From the NCBI RefSeq assembly GCF_040790665.1, contig NZ_CP160849.1, positions 2,505,501-2,569,500 on the forward strand: a stretch of DNA of 64,000 nt. Reading direction: 5' to 3'. The DNA comes from Sulfitobacter pontiacus. GTDB lineage: Bacteria > Pseudomonadota > Alphaproteobacteria > Rhodobacterales > Rhodobacteraceae. The position numbers and the translations under genes were made by a program. The notes below the pieces were generated by a model. It made no database searches. It worked only from the letters and a program-made list of their open reading frames with translations, and was not told the DNA's origin. Of this stretch, positions 45,435-56,449 are shown piece after piece. How positions within the stretch are numbered: the first letter of the stretch is position 1; every line of letters starts with the position of its first letter.

Positions 45435-45533
45435 ATGCATATCCTTCATGTGGTTTTTCAAAGGGATACCAGCGCCACCCCGACAGGGCAACGGCAAGCT
45501 GCGGTCACGACCCGCCAGCGCGGCGCGATACCG

Positions 45534-45878
45534 CTAGCCGAATTTGATGGATTCGCCGCAGCCGCAGGCTTCGGTCACATTGGGATTGCGGAACTTGAAG
45601 CCGGATTCCAGCAGCGAGGTTTCATAATCGATCTCGGTGCCGAAAAGGAACATCTGCGCCATCGGCGCGATCATCACGCGCGCGCCGTCCTGTTCGACGA
45701 CCTCGTCATTGACGTCGGCCTCGTTCACATACTCCATCGTATATTCCATGCCGGCGCAGCCACCCTTCTTGATGCCGATGCGCAGACCAGCGTGGCCGGC
45801 GGACGTCATCAGCTTGGTGATCTGATTGGCGGCTTTGGGGGTGATGGTGACGGCTTGCTTGCCTGGGATTGCGAACAT
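45534..45878 (-). CDS. A-type iron-sulfur carrier, SufA/IscA-like
   Basis: This 114-residue protein of the HesB/IscA family has the three cluster-binding cysteines: Cys41 (KKGGCAGMEY), Cys105 and Cys107 (EACGCGES). It delivers Fe-S clusters. ATG 45878 is chosen because the conserved N-terminus starts there; the open frame upstream is not conserved. It is 138 bp downstream of a GDPD gene, and sufT is near. The main suf operon is not in this window, so SufA or ErpA cannot be told apart. Confidence 0.93.
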   Translation of the reverse strand: MFAIPGKQAVTITPKAANQITKLMTSAGHAGLRIGIKKGGCAGMEYTMEYVNEADVNDEVVEQDGARVMIAPMAQMFLFGTEIDYETSLLESGFKFRNPNVTEACGCGESIKFG

Positions 45879-45949
45879 GCTGAATACTCCTGTTACCGAC
45901 AAGATAAGGGCTTTGGCGGGGTTTCTCAAGCGGGGGGATGCACAATAGC

Positions 45950-45976
45950 AAAAGGCCGCCCCCGAAGGGACGGCCC
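45950..45976 (-). terminator. terminator of the GDPD gene
   Basis: On the minus strand a GGCCGTCCC...GGGGCGGCC stem with a TTCG loop is followed by TTTTGC, 41 bp after the glycerophosphodiesterase stop. Confidence 0.85.
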
Positions 45977-46016
45977 ATGTCGTCACGCGCGATTGCGCCG
46001 GATCAAACCCCGTAGG

Positions 46017-47228
46017 TTACAGACCCATGCAGTTGGCATAGTAGGTGACGGTCGCGGGCCAGTCAGAGAAGACGCCCTTGACGCCAGCGTCCTGTGCCAG
46101 CACGTCCAGCGCGACCAGATAGTCGCTGTCGTCGGTGATGATGTCGCCAACGGATTGGAAATACCAGCCACCGCCCGTGGACAGCGGACCGGAGCGTTCG
46201 AGCGTCCAGGCGATCAGGTTCAAACCGGCTTCGCTGGCTTTCTTGGCATAGTCAGAGGCGGCCAGAGCGCCGTCTTTGTTGGTCAGCAGCATGTTCAGCG
46301 ACGGGGCCAGGTACTGCACGCCTTGCTCTTTCAGCTGGGCGAAATCCTGTGTCCAGGTGCTGGGGTCCTGTTCGTCGAACCCTTCGCTCCATTCCACGAG
46401 ATAGACGGCCTGTTTGCCGAACTCGGGCTCTGCCTTGATCCAGTAAAGCACATCATCCAGGTTGAACGACTGCGCCCAAACGTCCGAGGCAGGGATGCCC
46501 GCGGCTTTGTATTCGTCGATCATCTTCTGCGCATAGTCTTCCTGGCTGAAGCCGTCATGGGGCATCTCGACCGAAGGGGACTTGAGCTCGGGGGTGAATT
46601 TCGCGCCGAGGGATTTGAACAGCTCGATCGATTCCGCGTGAGTCATCAGATCGGCACCGTCGCTGTACAGCTGGGTGCGGAAGCTGGCCACGCCGCCCTG
46701 ATAGTCTTCGGCGGTGGTGGCGGTGGCGTCGGCGCTGTCCATCTTGGGCGTCAGGGTGCGGAACTCTGCCAAGGTGATGTCCGAGGTGCGGCATTCCGCG
46801 CTGGCACCCTCATCGCCCGCAGCCGCGGTGAAGCCGGTGGTGCATTTCTCGGCCAGATCGGAGACGAGGATATTGGTGGTGGTGTGCAGATCGTTCTGCG
46901 CGTGACGGCAGACCAGTTCGTGATCGGCGGTAAAGGTCACGTCGCATTCCAGAATGCCTGCACCCTGACGGGCGGCGGCAACGTTGGACTGTACGGTATG
47001 CTCAGGGAACATCAGCGGCGCGCCGCGGTGCCCGATGGAGAAATCGGATTTGGACGCGGTCTGGCCCATGCAGGACGCCAGCTTGTCCTTGAGGTCGCCA
47101 TCGGGAAGCTTGTCCACCAGATAGGCAGGACGGGCACCGTATTCGACAGGGACGGGGGTGCTGTGGGCGTCGGCCAGCAGCGCGGTGGGGGCCAAAGCCA
47201 AAGCTGTAAGGGCAGTAGTTAGTCGCAT
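46017..47228 (-). CDS. secreted glycerophosphodiester phosphodiesterase
   Basis: The 403-residue protein has a signal peptide (1 to about 19, TALLADAHS) and the GDPD fold: [18 protein letters not shown] (catalytic His), [19 protein letters not shown] (metal Glu/Asp), and the later TPELKSPS. It hydrolyses glycerophosphodiesters to glycerol 3-phosphate and an alcohol in the periplasm and may supply phosphate or glycerol. It resembles GlpQ-type enzymes in length. It stands alone between terminators. Confidence 0.93.
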   Translation of the reverse strand: MRLTTALTALALAPTALLADAHSTPVPVEYGARPAYLVDKLPDGDLKDKLASCMGQTASKSDFSIGHRGAPLMFPEHTVQSNVAAARQGAGILECDVTFTADHELVCRHAQNDLHTTTNILVSDLAEKCTTGFTAAAGDEGASAECRTSDITLAEFRTLTPKMDSADATATTAEDYQGGVASFRTQLYSDGADLMTHAESIELFKSLGAKFTPELKSPSVEMPHDGFSQEDYAQKMIDEYKAAGIPASDVWAQSFNLDDVLYWIKAEPEFGKQAVYLVEWSEGFDEQDPSTWTQDFAQLKEQGVQYLAPSLNMLLTNKDGALAASDYAKKASEAGLNLIAWTLERSGPLSTGGGWYFQSVGDIITDDSDYLVALDVLAQDAGVKGVFSDWPATVTYYANCMGL

Positions 47229-47314
47229 GATCGCTCCAAATAAAATCATCTGGCAGCGGTGTGGCTACCCTATGTTACAATGATGCGACCATTGCGTGAA
47301 AGTCATGTAAAATC

Positions 47315-47341
47315 AACCGGGACGTGAAATGCGCCCCGGTT
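47315..47341 (-). terminator. hairpin after sufT
   Basis: AACCGGG pairs with CCCGGTT across a 13-nt loop, 14 bp after the sufT stop; on the minus strand it is followed by GATTTTAC. Confidence 0.6.
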
Positions 47342-47354
47342 TCAGCCTATCGGC

Positions 47355-47717
47355 TTACATGAAGCCCAGTTCAAGACGGGCTTCGTCAGACATCATATCC
47401 ATGCCCCATGGGGGCTCCCAGACCAGTTCCACGTCGACGGTTTTCACGCCGGGCAGGGGTTCGACCGCATCGGCGACCCAGCCGGGCATCTCGCCTGCAA
47501 CGGGGCAGCCGGGCGCGGTGAGGGACATCTTGATGTTGACCTCGTTTTCCGCGTTGATGTCGATCGTGTAGATCAACCCCAGCTCATAGATATTCACTGG
47601 AATCTCAGGGTCATAGACAGTGCGGCAGGCTTCGGTGATCTGCTCGTACAGCGGATGATCCGTTGACGAGGGCGCAATCAGAGGGGTGCCTTCAAGAGGT
47701 TGTGTGCTGTCGGTCAT
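47355..47717 (-). CDS. sufT: SufT-like DUF59/MIP18 Fe-S assembly protein
   Basis: This 120-residue DUF59 protein has the conserved core VYDPEIPVNIYELGLIYTIDI and MSLTAPGCPVAGEMPGWVADAV with the reactive Cys, and the WEPPWGMDMMSDEARLELG ending typical of SufT. SufT helps mature Fe-S proteins. It is separated from the GDPD gene by a terminator. The suf core genes are not in the window. Confidence 0.93.
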   Translation of the reverse strand: MTDSTQPLEGTPLIAPSSTDHPLYEQITEACRTVYDPEIPVNIYELGLIYTIDINAENEVNIKMSLTAPGCPVAGEMPGWVADAVEPLPGVKTVDVELVWEPPWGMDMMSDEARLELGFM

Positions 47718-47803
47718 CAGGGCCTCGCTCCTTTTTCTTATCGTTTATATAGGGATTGCAGCGGGCACCGTCCAGAGGGCGGACCCGCGATCCAGTGCGG
47801 AAC

Positions 47804-49186
47804 CTACGCTTTGCGCTTGCGCACCGGCTGCGGCTTTACCCGCGCTTCGATCATATCATAGACCATGCCGACGATATCCTTGCCGGTGGCTTTCTCGATC
47901 CCTTCGAACCCGGGAGAGCTGTTGACCTCAAGCACCTTTGGCCCGCTGTCCGACCGCAGCAGATCCACACCGGCAGTGCCCAGACCAAAGGCCCGTGCCG
48001 CGCGCAGGGCGGTGTCGCGTTCAACCTTGGTGATGCGCACGACCTGAGCGGTGCCGCCACGGTGCAGGTTGGAGCGGAAATCGCCCTCCGCGCCGGTGCG
48101 CTTCATCGCGGCCACGACCTTGCCATCCACCACAAGACAGCGCAGATCCTCGCCCGCGGCTTCCTTGACGAAATCCTGCACAAGAAAGTTTGCCTTGAGC
48201 CCGCGGAAGGCATCAATCACGGATTCCGCCGCCTTCTTGGTCTCGGCCAGCACCACACCTTTGCCTTGGGTGGATTCCAGCAGTTTCACGATCAGCGGCG
48301 CGGTGCCTACCAGCGCCATGAGGTTCGACGTGTCCTTGGGCGAGGCGGCAAAAGCGGTGGTCGGCATACCGATTTTCTTCGACGCCAAGACCTGATGCGC
48401 ATGCAGCTTGTCGCGGCTCGACAGGATACCGGCAGAGCCGTTGACGCAGTAGGTCCCGATGGTTTCGAACTGCCGGATCACCGCGCAGCCATAGGGCGTG
48501 ACCGAGGCACCGATCCGTGGGATCACCGCGTCATAGCGCGGCAGACGTTTGCCATCGTAATGCACTTCGGGAGCCATGGCGTTGATCGCCATATAGCAAC
48601 GGGTGGTATCGATCACTTCGACAGTATGGCCACGGGCCTCGCCGACTTCGACCAGACGCGAGGTGGAATAGTTGCTGGCTTCACGGCTCAGCACGGCGAC
48701 CCGCAATGCGCGTTTGGGCGCGCGGTGACGCACAGCGGCGGTATGGTAGACGTCATAGCTCAGATCCGGTTGCAACCGTTTCTCGGTGGGCGAGATGGTG
48801 ATGTGATCTGTCAGCGCCTGACGGCCCAGCAACATGCGGCTGGTCATGCCCGCACGGTTGGTCAGGGTCACATCAATGGGCCAGCTTTGCCCTGCGACAT
48901 CCATCTTGGTCGAGATGACATAGCGCAGCTCGGCCTCGCCATTCGACGAGGTGACCTCGCGCCGGTCAATGATGGGCGCGGAGCAGGTGATGGTGATGTC
49001 TTCGTTGCCAGCCACAGGATGCACGTTGAACCGGACCTTGGGCTTGGAGGCGGGGCCAAAGACTTCGATGTCATGGGCATGCAGCGCCGATGTGCGCGCG
49101 CCGGTGTCGATCTTTGCCTTGATCGCGGGAAGCCCCAATTCGGGAAGGGCGACCCATTCTTCCCAGCCAAACGTCAATTCTTGCAT
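47804..49186 (-). CDS. fused RimB-like protease and RimK-like ATP-grasp ligase
   Basis: The 460-residue protein joins two domains. Residues 1 to about 145 are a RimB-type (ATP-dependent zinc protease family, retropepsin-like) domain with [13 protein letters not shown] (Asp27-Thr-Gly), [13 protein letters not shown]. Residues about 155-455 are a RimK-like ATP-grasp ligase with [31 protein letters not shown] and [21 protein letters not shown]. RimK adds glutamates to ribosomal protein S6; RimB trims or controls it. Here the two activities are one chain. ATG 49186 follows GGAG. Role in S6 modification is inferred from the domains. Confidence 0.9.
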   Translation of the reverse strand: MQELTFGWEEWVALPELGLPAIKAKIDTGARTSALHAHDIEVFGPASKPKVRFNVHPVAGNEDITITCSAPIIDRREVTSSNGEAELRYVISTKMDVAGQSWPIDVTLTNRAGMTSRMLLGRQALTDHITISPTEKRLQPDLSYDVYHTAAVRHRAPKRALRVAVLSREASNYSTSRLVEVGEARGHTVEVIDTTRCYMAINAMAPEVHYDGKRLPRYDAVIPRIGASVTPYGCAVIRQFETIGTYCVNGSAGILSSRDKLHAHQVLASKKIGMPTTAFAASPKDTSNLMALVGTAPLIVKLLESTQGKGVVLAETKKAAESVIDAFRGLKANFLVQDFVKEAAGEDLRCLVVDGKVVAAMKRTGAEGDFRSNLHRGGTAQVVRITKVERDTALRAARAFGLGTAGVDLLRSDSGPKVLEVNSSPGFEGIEKATGKDIVGMVYDMIEARVKPQPVRKRKA

Positions 49187-49371
49187 GTCACGCACTCCGG
49201 CACAGCTAAATCATCCCGCCGCCTAGCAGGTCGCCTGCGTCTACTCAAGCCACGACACGGGCTTCCAAATGGCATAAATCCCGGGGTCCGGGGCAGCGCC
49301 CCGGCGGTTCCGGCTGGACATAGCGCAGATTTACGGTGCTTCCATGACAGCCTTGTGGAACGCGCGGCTAA

Positions 49372-50544
<1,173 letters not shown>

Positions 50545-50568
50545 GAAAACTCTGCGGTGAATGGAATA

Positions 50569-50608
50569 AACCTTCCGCCCCGTCCTTGCGATGACGGGGC
50601 GGAAGGTT
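50569..50608 (+). terminator. long hairpin after tgt
   Basis: A perfect 16-bp stem (AACCTTCCGCCCCGTC with GACGGGGCGGAAGGTT) and 8-nt loop lie 25 bp after tgt. No T tract follows, so termination is probable but not certain. Confidence 0.65.
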
Positions 50609-50649
50609 AGGTGCTGTAGACAAGAAACAACACCGCAAAGGAGTTTTCC

Positions 50650-51747
50650 ATGACCGAGGCATTATTCACCCCCCTGAAGGTCGGTGGCATCGAGGCCGCG
50701 AACCGCATTGTGATGGCCCCGCTGACCCGCAGCCGCGCCAATGACGACAGTGGCGAAGTCGGCGACATGCACGTCGAATACTACGCGCAGCGCGCCGGTG
50801 CCGGGATCATCATCACCGAAGCGTCCCAGATCAGCGCCGAAGGCAAAGGCTACATCAAAACCCCCGGAATCTACACCGAAGGGCAGGTTGCTGCCTGGAA
50901 AAAGGTGACGGACGCGGTGCACGCCAAGGGCGGCAAGATCGTGATCCAGCTTTGGCACGTGGGCCGGATCAGCCATGTGGACATCCAGCCTGACGGACAA
51001 AAGCCCGTCGCCCCCTCGGCCATCGCGGCAGAGGTGAAGACCTTTACCAAAGACGGAATGACCCCGACATCTGAACCGCGCGCGTTGGAGTTGGACGAGA
51101 TGCCGCGCATTGTCGCCGATTATGTCCACGCAACCAAGATGGCGCGCAAGGCAGGCTTTGACGGGGTCGAGGTCCACGGGGCGAACGGCTATCTGCTGGA
51201 CCAATTCCTGAAAACCTCAAGCAACCAACGCGATGACGCCTATGGCGGGTCGGTCGAGAACCGCGCACGGCTGCTGTTCGAAGTGCTGGACGGTGTCGTA
51301 AACGCATGGGACGGCGATCACGTCGGCCTGCGCCTGTCGCCTTTCTCGCCTGCGAACGGCATCGCGGATGATGACCCGCAAAAGACGTTCACCTACGTCG
51401 TGGATGCGCTGAACAAGTACAATCTGGCCTATCTGCACATGGTCGAAGGCTCGACCGGCCAGTCGCGCGATCTGGACAGCGGCGAAGACCTTGGCAAGCT
51501 GCGGTCGCTGTTCAACGGCGTCTACATGGCTAATAACCTTTATGACCGCGACATGGCGATCGATGCCGTGGCCAGCGGCAAAGCTGATCTGGTGGCCTTT
51601 GGCCGGCCCTATATCGCCAACCCCGATCTGGCAAAACGGCTCGAACTTAACGCACCGCTGAACGAGGGGGATACGAAAACCTTCTATGCCGGTGGCGAAG
51701 AGGGCTATACCGATTATCCCTTCCTCGAAGAGGTCGCGGCAGAGTAA
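50650..51747 (+). CDS. Old Yellow Enzyme family alkene reductase
   Basis: The 365-residue FMN oxidoreductase is of the OYE/NemA type: PLTRSRAN near the N-terminus, the substrate-pocket GKIVIQLWHVGRISH, the FMN/active-site FDGVEVHGANGYLLDQFLK with His/Asn, and DAYGGSVENRARL. These enzymes reduce activated C=C bonds or nitro groups with NADPH. The physiological substrate is not known. AAAGGAG precedes the start. It is monocistronic; a hairpin follows. Confidence 0.92.
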   Translation: MTEALFTPLKVGGIEAANRIVMAPLTRSRANDDSGEVGDMHVEYYAQRAGAGIIITEASQISAEGKGYIKTPGIYTEGQVAAWKKVTDAVHAKGGKIVIQLWHVGRISHVDIQPDGQKPVAPSAIAAEVKTFTKDGMTPTSEPRALELDEMPRIVADYVHATKMARKAGFDGVEVHGANGYLLDQFLKTSSNQRDDAYGGSVENRARLLFEVLDGVVNAWDGDHVGLRLSPFSPANGIADDDPQKTFTYVVDALNKYNLAYLHMVEGSTGQSRDLDSGEDLGKLRSLFNGVYMANNLYDRDMAIDAVASGKADLVAFGRPYIANPDLAKRLELNAPLNEGDTKTFYAGGEEGYTDYPFLEEVAAE

Positions 51748-51774
51748 GCCCGTTAAACGCGAAAAAGCACATTT

Positions 51775-51802
51775 CCGGCCCGTTTTTTGTCATTCGGGCC
51801 GG
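51775..51802. terminator. hairpin after the OYE gene
   Basis: CCGGCCCG pairs with CGGGCCGG around a T-rich 12-nt loop, 28 bp after the stop. It is followed by TTAACC, so its strength is uncertain. Confidence 0.5.
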
Positions 51803-51849
51803 TTAACCAAGGTTCTTGGCGGTTTTCGCGGATAATCATACGATCCGCG

Positions 51850-51880
51850 CTTGTCTGTCCGCCGGTGGCGGTTCATTCTA
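51850..51880 (+). promoter_or_regulatory. possible heat-shock (sigma-32-type) promoter of lon
   Basis: CTTGTC at 51850-51855 and TCATTCTA at 51873-51880 are 17 bp apart, about 165 bp before the lon start. They partly fit the CTTG...CAT pattern of alphaproteobacterial RpoH promoters. Evidence is weak. The rest of the 295 bp between the OYE gene and lon shows only the hairpin above. Confidence 0.25.
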
Positions 51881-52042
51881 GGGCGACCCTTACGCCAGAT
51901 GGCCCGCATACGAACGGATCACAGCATCATGGGGATTGAAACAGGCGGGTAGGGTCCCCAGATATCCTACTCAGAACAGGAGATGAACGAACGGTCGCCT
52001 AAGATAGGGGCCAGTGTCATCTTGCAGTATAAGGAAAAGAGC

Positions 52043-54454
52043 ATGTTAGAGCCTCTGAACGCGTCCTACCCGGTATTGCCTTTGCGCGATATTGTGGTGT
52101 TCCCCCACATGATTGTACCGCTTTTCGTGGGCCGCGATAAATCTGTGCGCGCCCTCGAAGAAGTCATGGCCGATGACAAGCAGATCCTGCTGTCGAGCCA
52201 GATTGACCCCGGCGTGGATGACCCCGATTCCGATGGTATTTTCAACACCGGCGTCTTGGCGAATGTGTTGCAACTGCTGAAGCTGCCCGACGGCACCGTG
52301 AAGGTGTTGGTCGAGGGGCAGGCGCGGGTGCGCATCACGGAATACCTTGAAAATGATAGCTTCTTTGAAGCCTCTGCCGAATATCTGACGGAAGAGCCCG
52401 GTGACGAGACCACCACGCAGGCGCTGCTGAAGTCCGTCGCCGAAGAATTTGAGCGTTATTCCAAGGTCAAGAAGAACGTCCCCGAAGAAGCGCTGTCGGC
52501 GGTGACCGAAGCGTCCGAGCCTGCACGTCTGGCCGATCTGGTCGCGGGGCATCTCGGCATCGAGGTCGAGCAGAAACAAGACCTGCTTGAAACCCTGTCC
52601 GTCTCCGAGCGGCTCGAAAAAGTATACGGGCTGATGCAGGGCGAAATGTCGGTTCTGCAGGTCGAGAAAAAGATCAAGACCCGCGTCAAATCCCAGATGG
52701 AGAAGACGCAGCGCGAATACTATCTGAACGAGCAGATGAAGGCCATTCAGAACGAGCTTGGCGATGGTGAGGACGGCAAGAATGAAGTCGCCGAACTGGA
52801 AGCCCGCATTGCGGACACCAAGCTGAGCAAAGAGGCCAAAGAAAAGGTCGACGCCGAGCTGAAGAAGCTCAAGAACATGTCGCCCATGTCTGCCGAAGCC
52901 ACCGTGGTCCGCAACTACCTCGACTGGATCCTGTCGATCCCGTGGGGCGTGAAGTCGCGCACCAAGAAAGACCTTGGGAAAGCACAGCAGGTGCTGGACG
53001 ATGATCACTATGGCCTTGAAAAGGTTAAAGAACGCATCGTCGAATATCTTGCCGTGCAACAACGCTCCAGCAAGCTGAAAGGCCCGATCATGTGCCTTGT
53101 CGGCCCTCCCGGTGTGGGTAAAACCTCGCTTGGGAAGTCTGTTGCCAAGGCGACGGGGCGCGAATTTATTCGCATCTCGCTGGGGGGCGTGCGTGACGAA
53201 TCCGAGATCCGCGGTCACCGCCGGACCTACATCGGCTCCATGCCCGGCAAGATCATCCAGGCGCTGAAAAAGGCGAAAACCACGAACCCGCTTATCTTGC
53301 TCGACGAAATCGACAAGATGGGTCAGGATTTCCGTGGCGACCCCGCGTCGGCCATGCTCGAGGTGCTTGATCCGGAACAGAACGGCACATTCGTCGACCA
53401 CTACTTGGAAGTGGAATACGATCTGTCGAATGTCATGTTCCTGACCACGTCGAACAGCTACAACATGCCCGGGCCTTTGCTTGACCGGATGGAGATTATC
53501 CCCCTGTCTGGCTATACCGAGGATGAGAAGCGCGAGATCGCGAAACAGCACCTTGTGGCCAAGCAGGTCAAGAACCACGGTTTGAAGGCAAAGGAATTTG
53601 CCATTGAAGACAGTGCGTTGACCAGCATGATCCGCTACTACACCCGCGAGGCCGGCGTGCGGAATCTTGAGCGCGAGATCGCCAAGGTTGCGCGGAAATC
53701 GCTGACCAAGATCGTCAAGAAGGAAGCCGACGAGATTACCGTAACGGGCGACAACATCGAGGATTTCCTCGGCGTGAAAAAGCACCGCTACGGCTTGGCC
53801 GAGCTTGAGGATCAGATCGGTGTCGTAACTGGATTGGCCTATACCTCGGTTGGGGGCGAATTGTTGCAGATCGAAGCCCTGCGCCTGCCGGGTAAAGGTC
53901 GGATGAAAACCACCGGCAAGCTTGGCGATGTGATGAAGGAATCCATCGACGCGGCCAGCAGCTATGTACGGTCGATCAGCCCCAAGATCGGGGTGAAGCC
54001 GCCCAAGTTCGACACGCTGGATATCCACGTCCACGTGCCCGATGGTGCGACGCCGAAAGACGGCCCCTCTGCCGGTCTGGCAATGGTGACATCGATCGTG
54101 TCGGTGCTGACCCAGATCCCCGTGCGCCGCGATATCGCGATGACGGGGGAGGTGTCCTTGCGCGGGAATGCGATGCCAATCGGCGGCTTGAAAGAAAAGC
54201 TGTTGGCGGCGCTGCGTGGTGGGATCACAACGGTTCTCATCCCGACCGAGAACGAAAAGGACCTGCCGGATATCCCGGATAACGTGAAAGAAGGGTTGAC
54301 CATCATTCCCGTCAAACACGTGTCCGAGGTGCTGAAACATGCGCTGGTCCGCGAGCCCGAAGCGATCGAATGGGATCAGGAGGCAGAAGATGCCGCCGCA
54401 GCCGCCGCGCTGGCCCGTCGCAATGCTGCAGGGGATAGCGCGACAGCGCATTAA
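52043..54454 (+). CDS. lon: ATP-dependent Lon protease
   Basis: Lon degrades abnormal and regulatory proteins in the cytoplasm. The 803 residues have the N-terminal substrate-binding LAN domain (YPVLPLRDIVVFPHMIVPLFVGR), AAA+ Walker A GPPGVGKTS near residue 353, Walker B ILLDEIDKM, and the Ser-Lys protease site (DGPSAGLAM near 676 and GGLKEKL near 718). The start at 52043 follows AAGGAA; a 20-codon in-frame extension upstream is not conserved. A good terminator ends the gene. Confidence 0.97.
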   Translation: MLEPLNASYPVLPLRDIVVFPHMIVPLFVGRDKSVRALEEVMADDKQILLSSQIDPGVDDPDSDGIFNTGVLANVLQLLKLPDGTVKVLVEGQARVRITEYLENDSFFEASAEYLTEEPGDETTTQALLKSVAEEFERYSKVKKNVPEEALSAVTEASEPARLADLVAGHLGIEVEQKQDLLETLSVSERLEKVYGLMQGEMSVLQVEKKIKTRVKSQMEKTQREYYLNEQMKAIQNELGDGEDGKNEVAELEARIADTKLSKEAKEKVDAELKKLKNMSPMSAEATVVRNYLDWILSIPWGVKSRTKKDLGKAQQVLDDDHYGLEKVKERIVEYLAVQQRSSKLKGPIMCLVGPPGVGKTSLGKSVAKATGREFIRISLGGVRDESEIRGHRRTYIGSMPGKIIQALKKAKTTNPLILLDEIDKMGQDFRGDPASAMLEVLDPEQNGTFVDHYLEVEYDLSNVMFLTTSNSYNMPGPLLDRMEIIPLSGYTEDEKREIAKQHLVAKQVKNHGLKAKEFAIEDSALTSMIRYYTREAGVRNLEREIAKVARKSLTKIVKKEADEITVTGDNIEDFLGVKKHRYGLAELEDQIGVVTGLAYTSVGGELLQIEALRLPGKGRMKTTGKLGDVMKESIDAASSYVRSISPKIGVKPPKFDTLDIHVHVPDGATPKDGPSAGLAMVTSIVSVLTQIPVRRDIAMTGEVSLRGNAMPIGGLKEKLLAALRGGITTVLIPTENEKDLPDIPDNVKEGLTIIPVKHVSEVLKHALVREPEAIEWDQEAEDAAAAAALARRNAAGDSATAH

Positions 54455-54476
54455 GCAACGATCAAACCTACATCAG

Positions 54477-54500
54477 GCCGCCCTTCGGGGCGGCTTTTTT
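54477..54500 (+). terminator. terminator after lon
   Basis: GCCGCCC-TTCG-GGGCGGC is followed by six T residues, 22 bp after the lon stop. Confidence 0.93.
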
Positions 54501-54614
54501 CGTGCGCACGTCCCCGATTTTCGCGCAGGGGTGCGTCATCCCCAAGCACCGCTGGATTTCCCCCGGTGGCCCCGCTAGGGTTTGATGAAACCTTCCCAAC
54601 GGACGAGACGTCAA

Positions 54615-54980
54615 ATGACCACGCCCAAGAAAACCACCACGCCTAAACCAGCCGCACCCGACACCGCCGCAGCACCCGCCGTGGTCGAAGCACCGCGCCC
54701 TGTGATCCTCGGCCCCGTGATGCGCAAGAAAGAGCTGATCGACACAGTTGTCGAAAGGTCGGGCGTGAAAAAGCGCGATGCGAAGCCCGTCGTTGATGCC
54801 ATGCTCGCCGTATTGGGCGAAGCACTGTCGGACAGTCGCGAGCTGAACTTGCTGCCGTTCGGCAAGCTGAAAGTGATCAACGAGAAAGAGCTGAAAAACG
54901 GCAAGATGATCCGCGTCAAAGTGCGGCAGGTGACACAGGGGCAGGGCGGCGGCGATACCGCTGATCAACCCGAGGACTGA
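54615..54980 (+). CDS. HU/IHF-like DNA-binding protein with basic Pro/Ala/Thr tail
   Basis: The 121-residue protein has an HU-type core (about 46-115: MRKKELIDTVVERSGVKKRDAKPVVDAMLAVLGEALSDSRELNLLPFGKLKV) and an extended N-terminus rich in Thr/Lys/Pro/Ala (MTTPKKTTTPKPA). Such tails occur in HU-like proteins of alphaproteobacteria. It bends or compacts DNA. It differs from ordinary HU (about 90 residues) by the tail and by a short Gly/Gln/Asp C-terminus. Confidence 0.9.
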   Translation: MTTPKKTTTPKPAAPDTAAAPAVVEAPRPVILGPVMRKKELIDTVVERSGVKKRDAKPVVDAMLAVLGEALSDSRELNLLPFGKLKVINEKELKNGKMIRVKVRQVTQGQGGGDTADQPED

Positions 54981-55029
54981 GGGCGAAAATCGCTTAAAAC
55001 TTTCGGCGCAAAGTTACGACGCCCGCAGC

Positions 55030-55055
55030 AGCCCTTCACCTTGGTGAGGGGCTTT
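55030..55055 (+). terminator. terminator after the HU-like gene
   Basis: AGCCCTTCACC and GGTGAGGGGCT pair around a 2-nt loop and are followed by TTTG, about 50 bp after the stop. Confidence 0.6.
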
Positions 55056-55181
55056 GTCGTATCAAGGGCTTCACCTTGCTGACGCCACGGGCCGCGCAGG
55101 CAATCCCTTGACATCAAACGCATAAAACCCTGTCGCCGTCGGCGTAGGTTGCGTTGGTAGAACTGAATTGTGGTGGTGGAA

Positions 55182-55257
<76 letters not shown>

Positions 55258-55627
55258 GGTAGCGCTCTACTACCCCAAGGTTCAGCCGGGGTTCAACCCC
55301 ATTTTTGCCGCCCCGGTGATTATTTTCGATTTTTTTCTGACGGTGCCCCGGATTGGCGCGGATTCACACGGTAACATTGCGTTTTCAAACGGTTTTGCTG
55401 CCTCCGGCAGATTGCGACGGGCCGAATCCTTGCGCGTCGGTTACCCTTGGGGAAGTCACCGCGCTGAAATCGGCGGATGACCGATAGACGGGCTGTGTTT
55501 GGCGCGCTACTCAATGCACAGTCACGTAAAAGGTGGGAGTGCCTTTTGCATATATTCAGCAAGCCCTTGCAGCAGCAAGGCAGCGGGGCCGACCACAATT
55601 GCCGGCCCCATAGGAGGAGGAATTCAT
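55258..55627. other. 370 bp without a gene
   Basis: This stretch lies between the tRNA (minus strand) and the crotonase gene. Promoters for both should lie here, but I see no clear box, hairpin or small gene beyond GGAGGAGG before the crotonase start. Confidence 0.4.
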
Positions 55628-56437
55628 ATGGCCGTTCAGATTGATCCGACCAGCTACCGTAACCTGGACATCAAGGCGCATGACGATGGCGTCTGGGTGG
55701 TGACCCTGAACCGTCCCACCAAACGGAATGCCCTGGACATCGACACGATCGAAGAGCTGGTCACCTTCTTCTCCGCCGCACCGCGCGCGGGTGTACGTGC
55801 AGTGGTACTGGCGGGCGCGGGGGATCACTTTTGCGCCGGGCTTGATCTGATCGAACACCATGACGAAGACCGCAGCCCTGCCGATTTCATGCACGTCTGT
55901 TTGCGGTGGCACGAGGCGTTCAACAAGATGGAATACGGCGGCGTGCCCGTGATCGCCGCATTGCAAGGGGCCGTTGTCGGCGGCGGGCTAGAGCTTGCCA
56001 GCTCTGCCCATGTGCGGGTGATGGACCAAAGCGCGTATTTCGCGCTTCCCGAAGGCCAGCGCGGGCTGTTCACCGGCGGGGGGGCTACGATCCGTGTGAC
56101 CGATCTGGTCGGTAAGGCGCGGATGATCGACATGATGCTCACCGGGCGCGTCTATCAGGGGCAAGAGGCCGTCGATCTGGGCCTTGCGCAGTATATCGTC
56201 GAAGGGTCCAGCATGGACAAGGCGATGGAACTGGCGCGCAAGGCGGCGCAGAACCTGCCGCTGTCGAACTTTGCGATCTGTAGCGCGGTAAGCCATATGC
56301 AGAACATGTCGGCGATGGATGCCGCCTATGCCGAAGCCGTGGTCGCCGGTGTGGTCAATACGCAGCCTGACGCGCGCGCCCGCCTTGCGGCCTTTGCCGA
56401 TAAAAGCGGCGCGCGGGTGCGGCCCAACGCGGAATAA
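55628..56437 (+). CDS. enoyl-CoA hydratase/isomerase (crotonase) family protein
   Basis: A 269-residue crotonase-fold protein with the oxyanion-hole region [18 protein letters not shown] and the second hole-forming segment [17 protein letters not shown]. The catalytic area [24 protein letters not shown] has one Glu. It may hydrate or isomerise an unsaturated acyl-CoA; the substrate is not evident. AGGAGGAGG precedes ATG 55628. It is convergent with the last gene of the thi operon with 12 bp between. Confidence 0.88.
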   Translation: MAVQIDPTSYRNLDIKAHDDGVWVVTLNRPTKRNALDIDTIEELVTFFSAAPRAGVRAVVLAGAGDHFCAGLDLIEHHDEDRSPADFMHVCLRWHEAFNKMEYGGVPVIAALQGAVVGGGLELASSAHVRVMDQSAYFALPEGQRGLFTGGGATIRVTDLVGKARMIDMMLTGRVYQGQEAVDLGLAQYIVEGSSMDKAMELARKAAQNLPLSNFAICSAVSHMQNMSAMDAAYAEAVVAGVVNTQPDARARLAAFADKSGARVRPNAE

Positions 56438-56449
56438 GAACCGAAAGGA

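Noticed and set aside
47229..47354. Pho box in front of the glycerophosphodiesterase gene
   Set aside because: A GTGAAAGTCATGTAA stretch recalls part of a Pho box, but no second CTGTCAT-like repeat at 11-bp spacing was found.
51983..52042. Longer lon start with 20 extra residues
   Set aside because: ATG 52043 has AAGGAA at good spacing and begins the conserved N-terminus; the extra residues do not match the family.
52046..54451. 801-codon minus-strand frame opposite lon
   Set aside because: It is a shadow of lon with His/Gln/Arg-rich translation and no ribosome-binding site.
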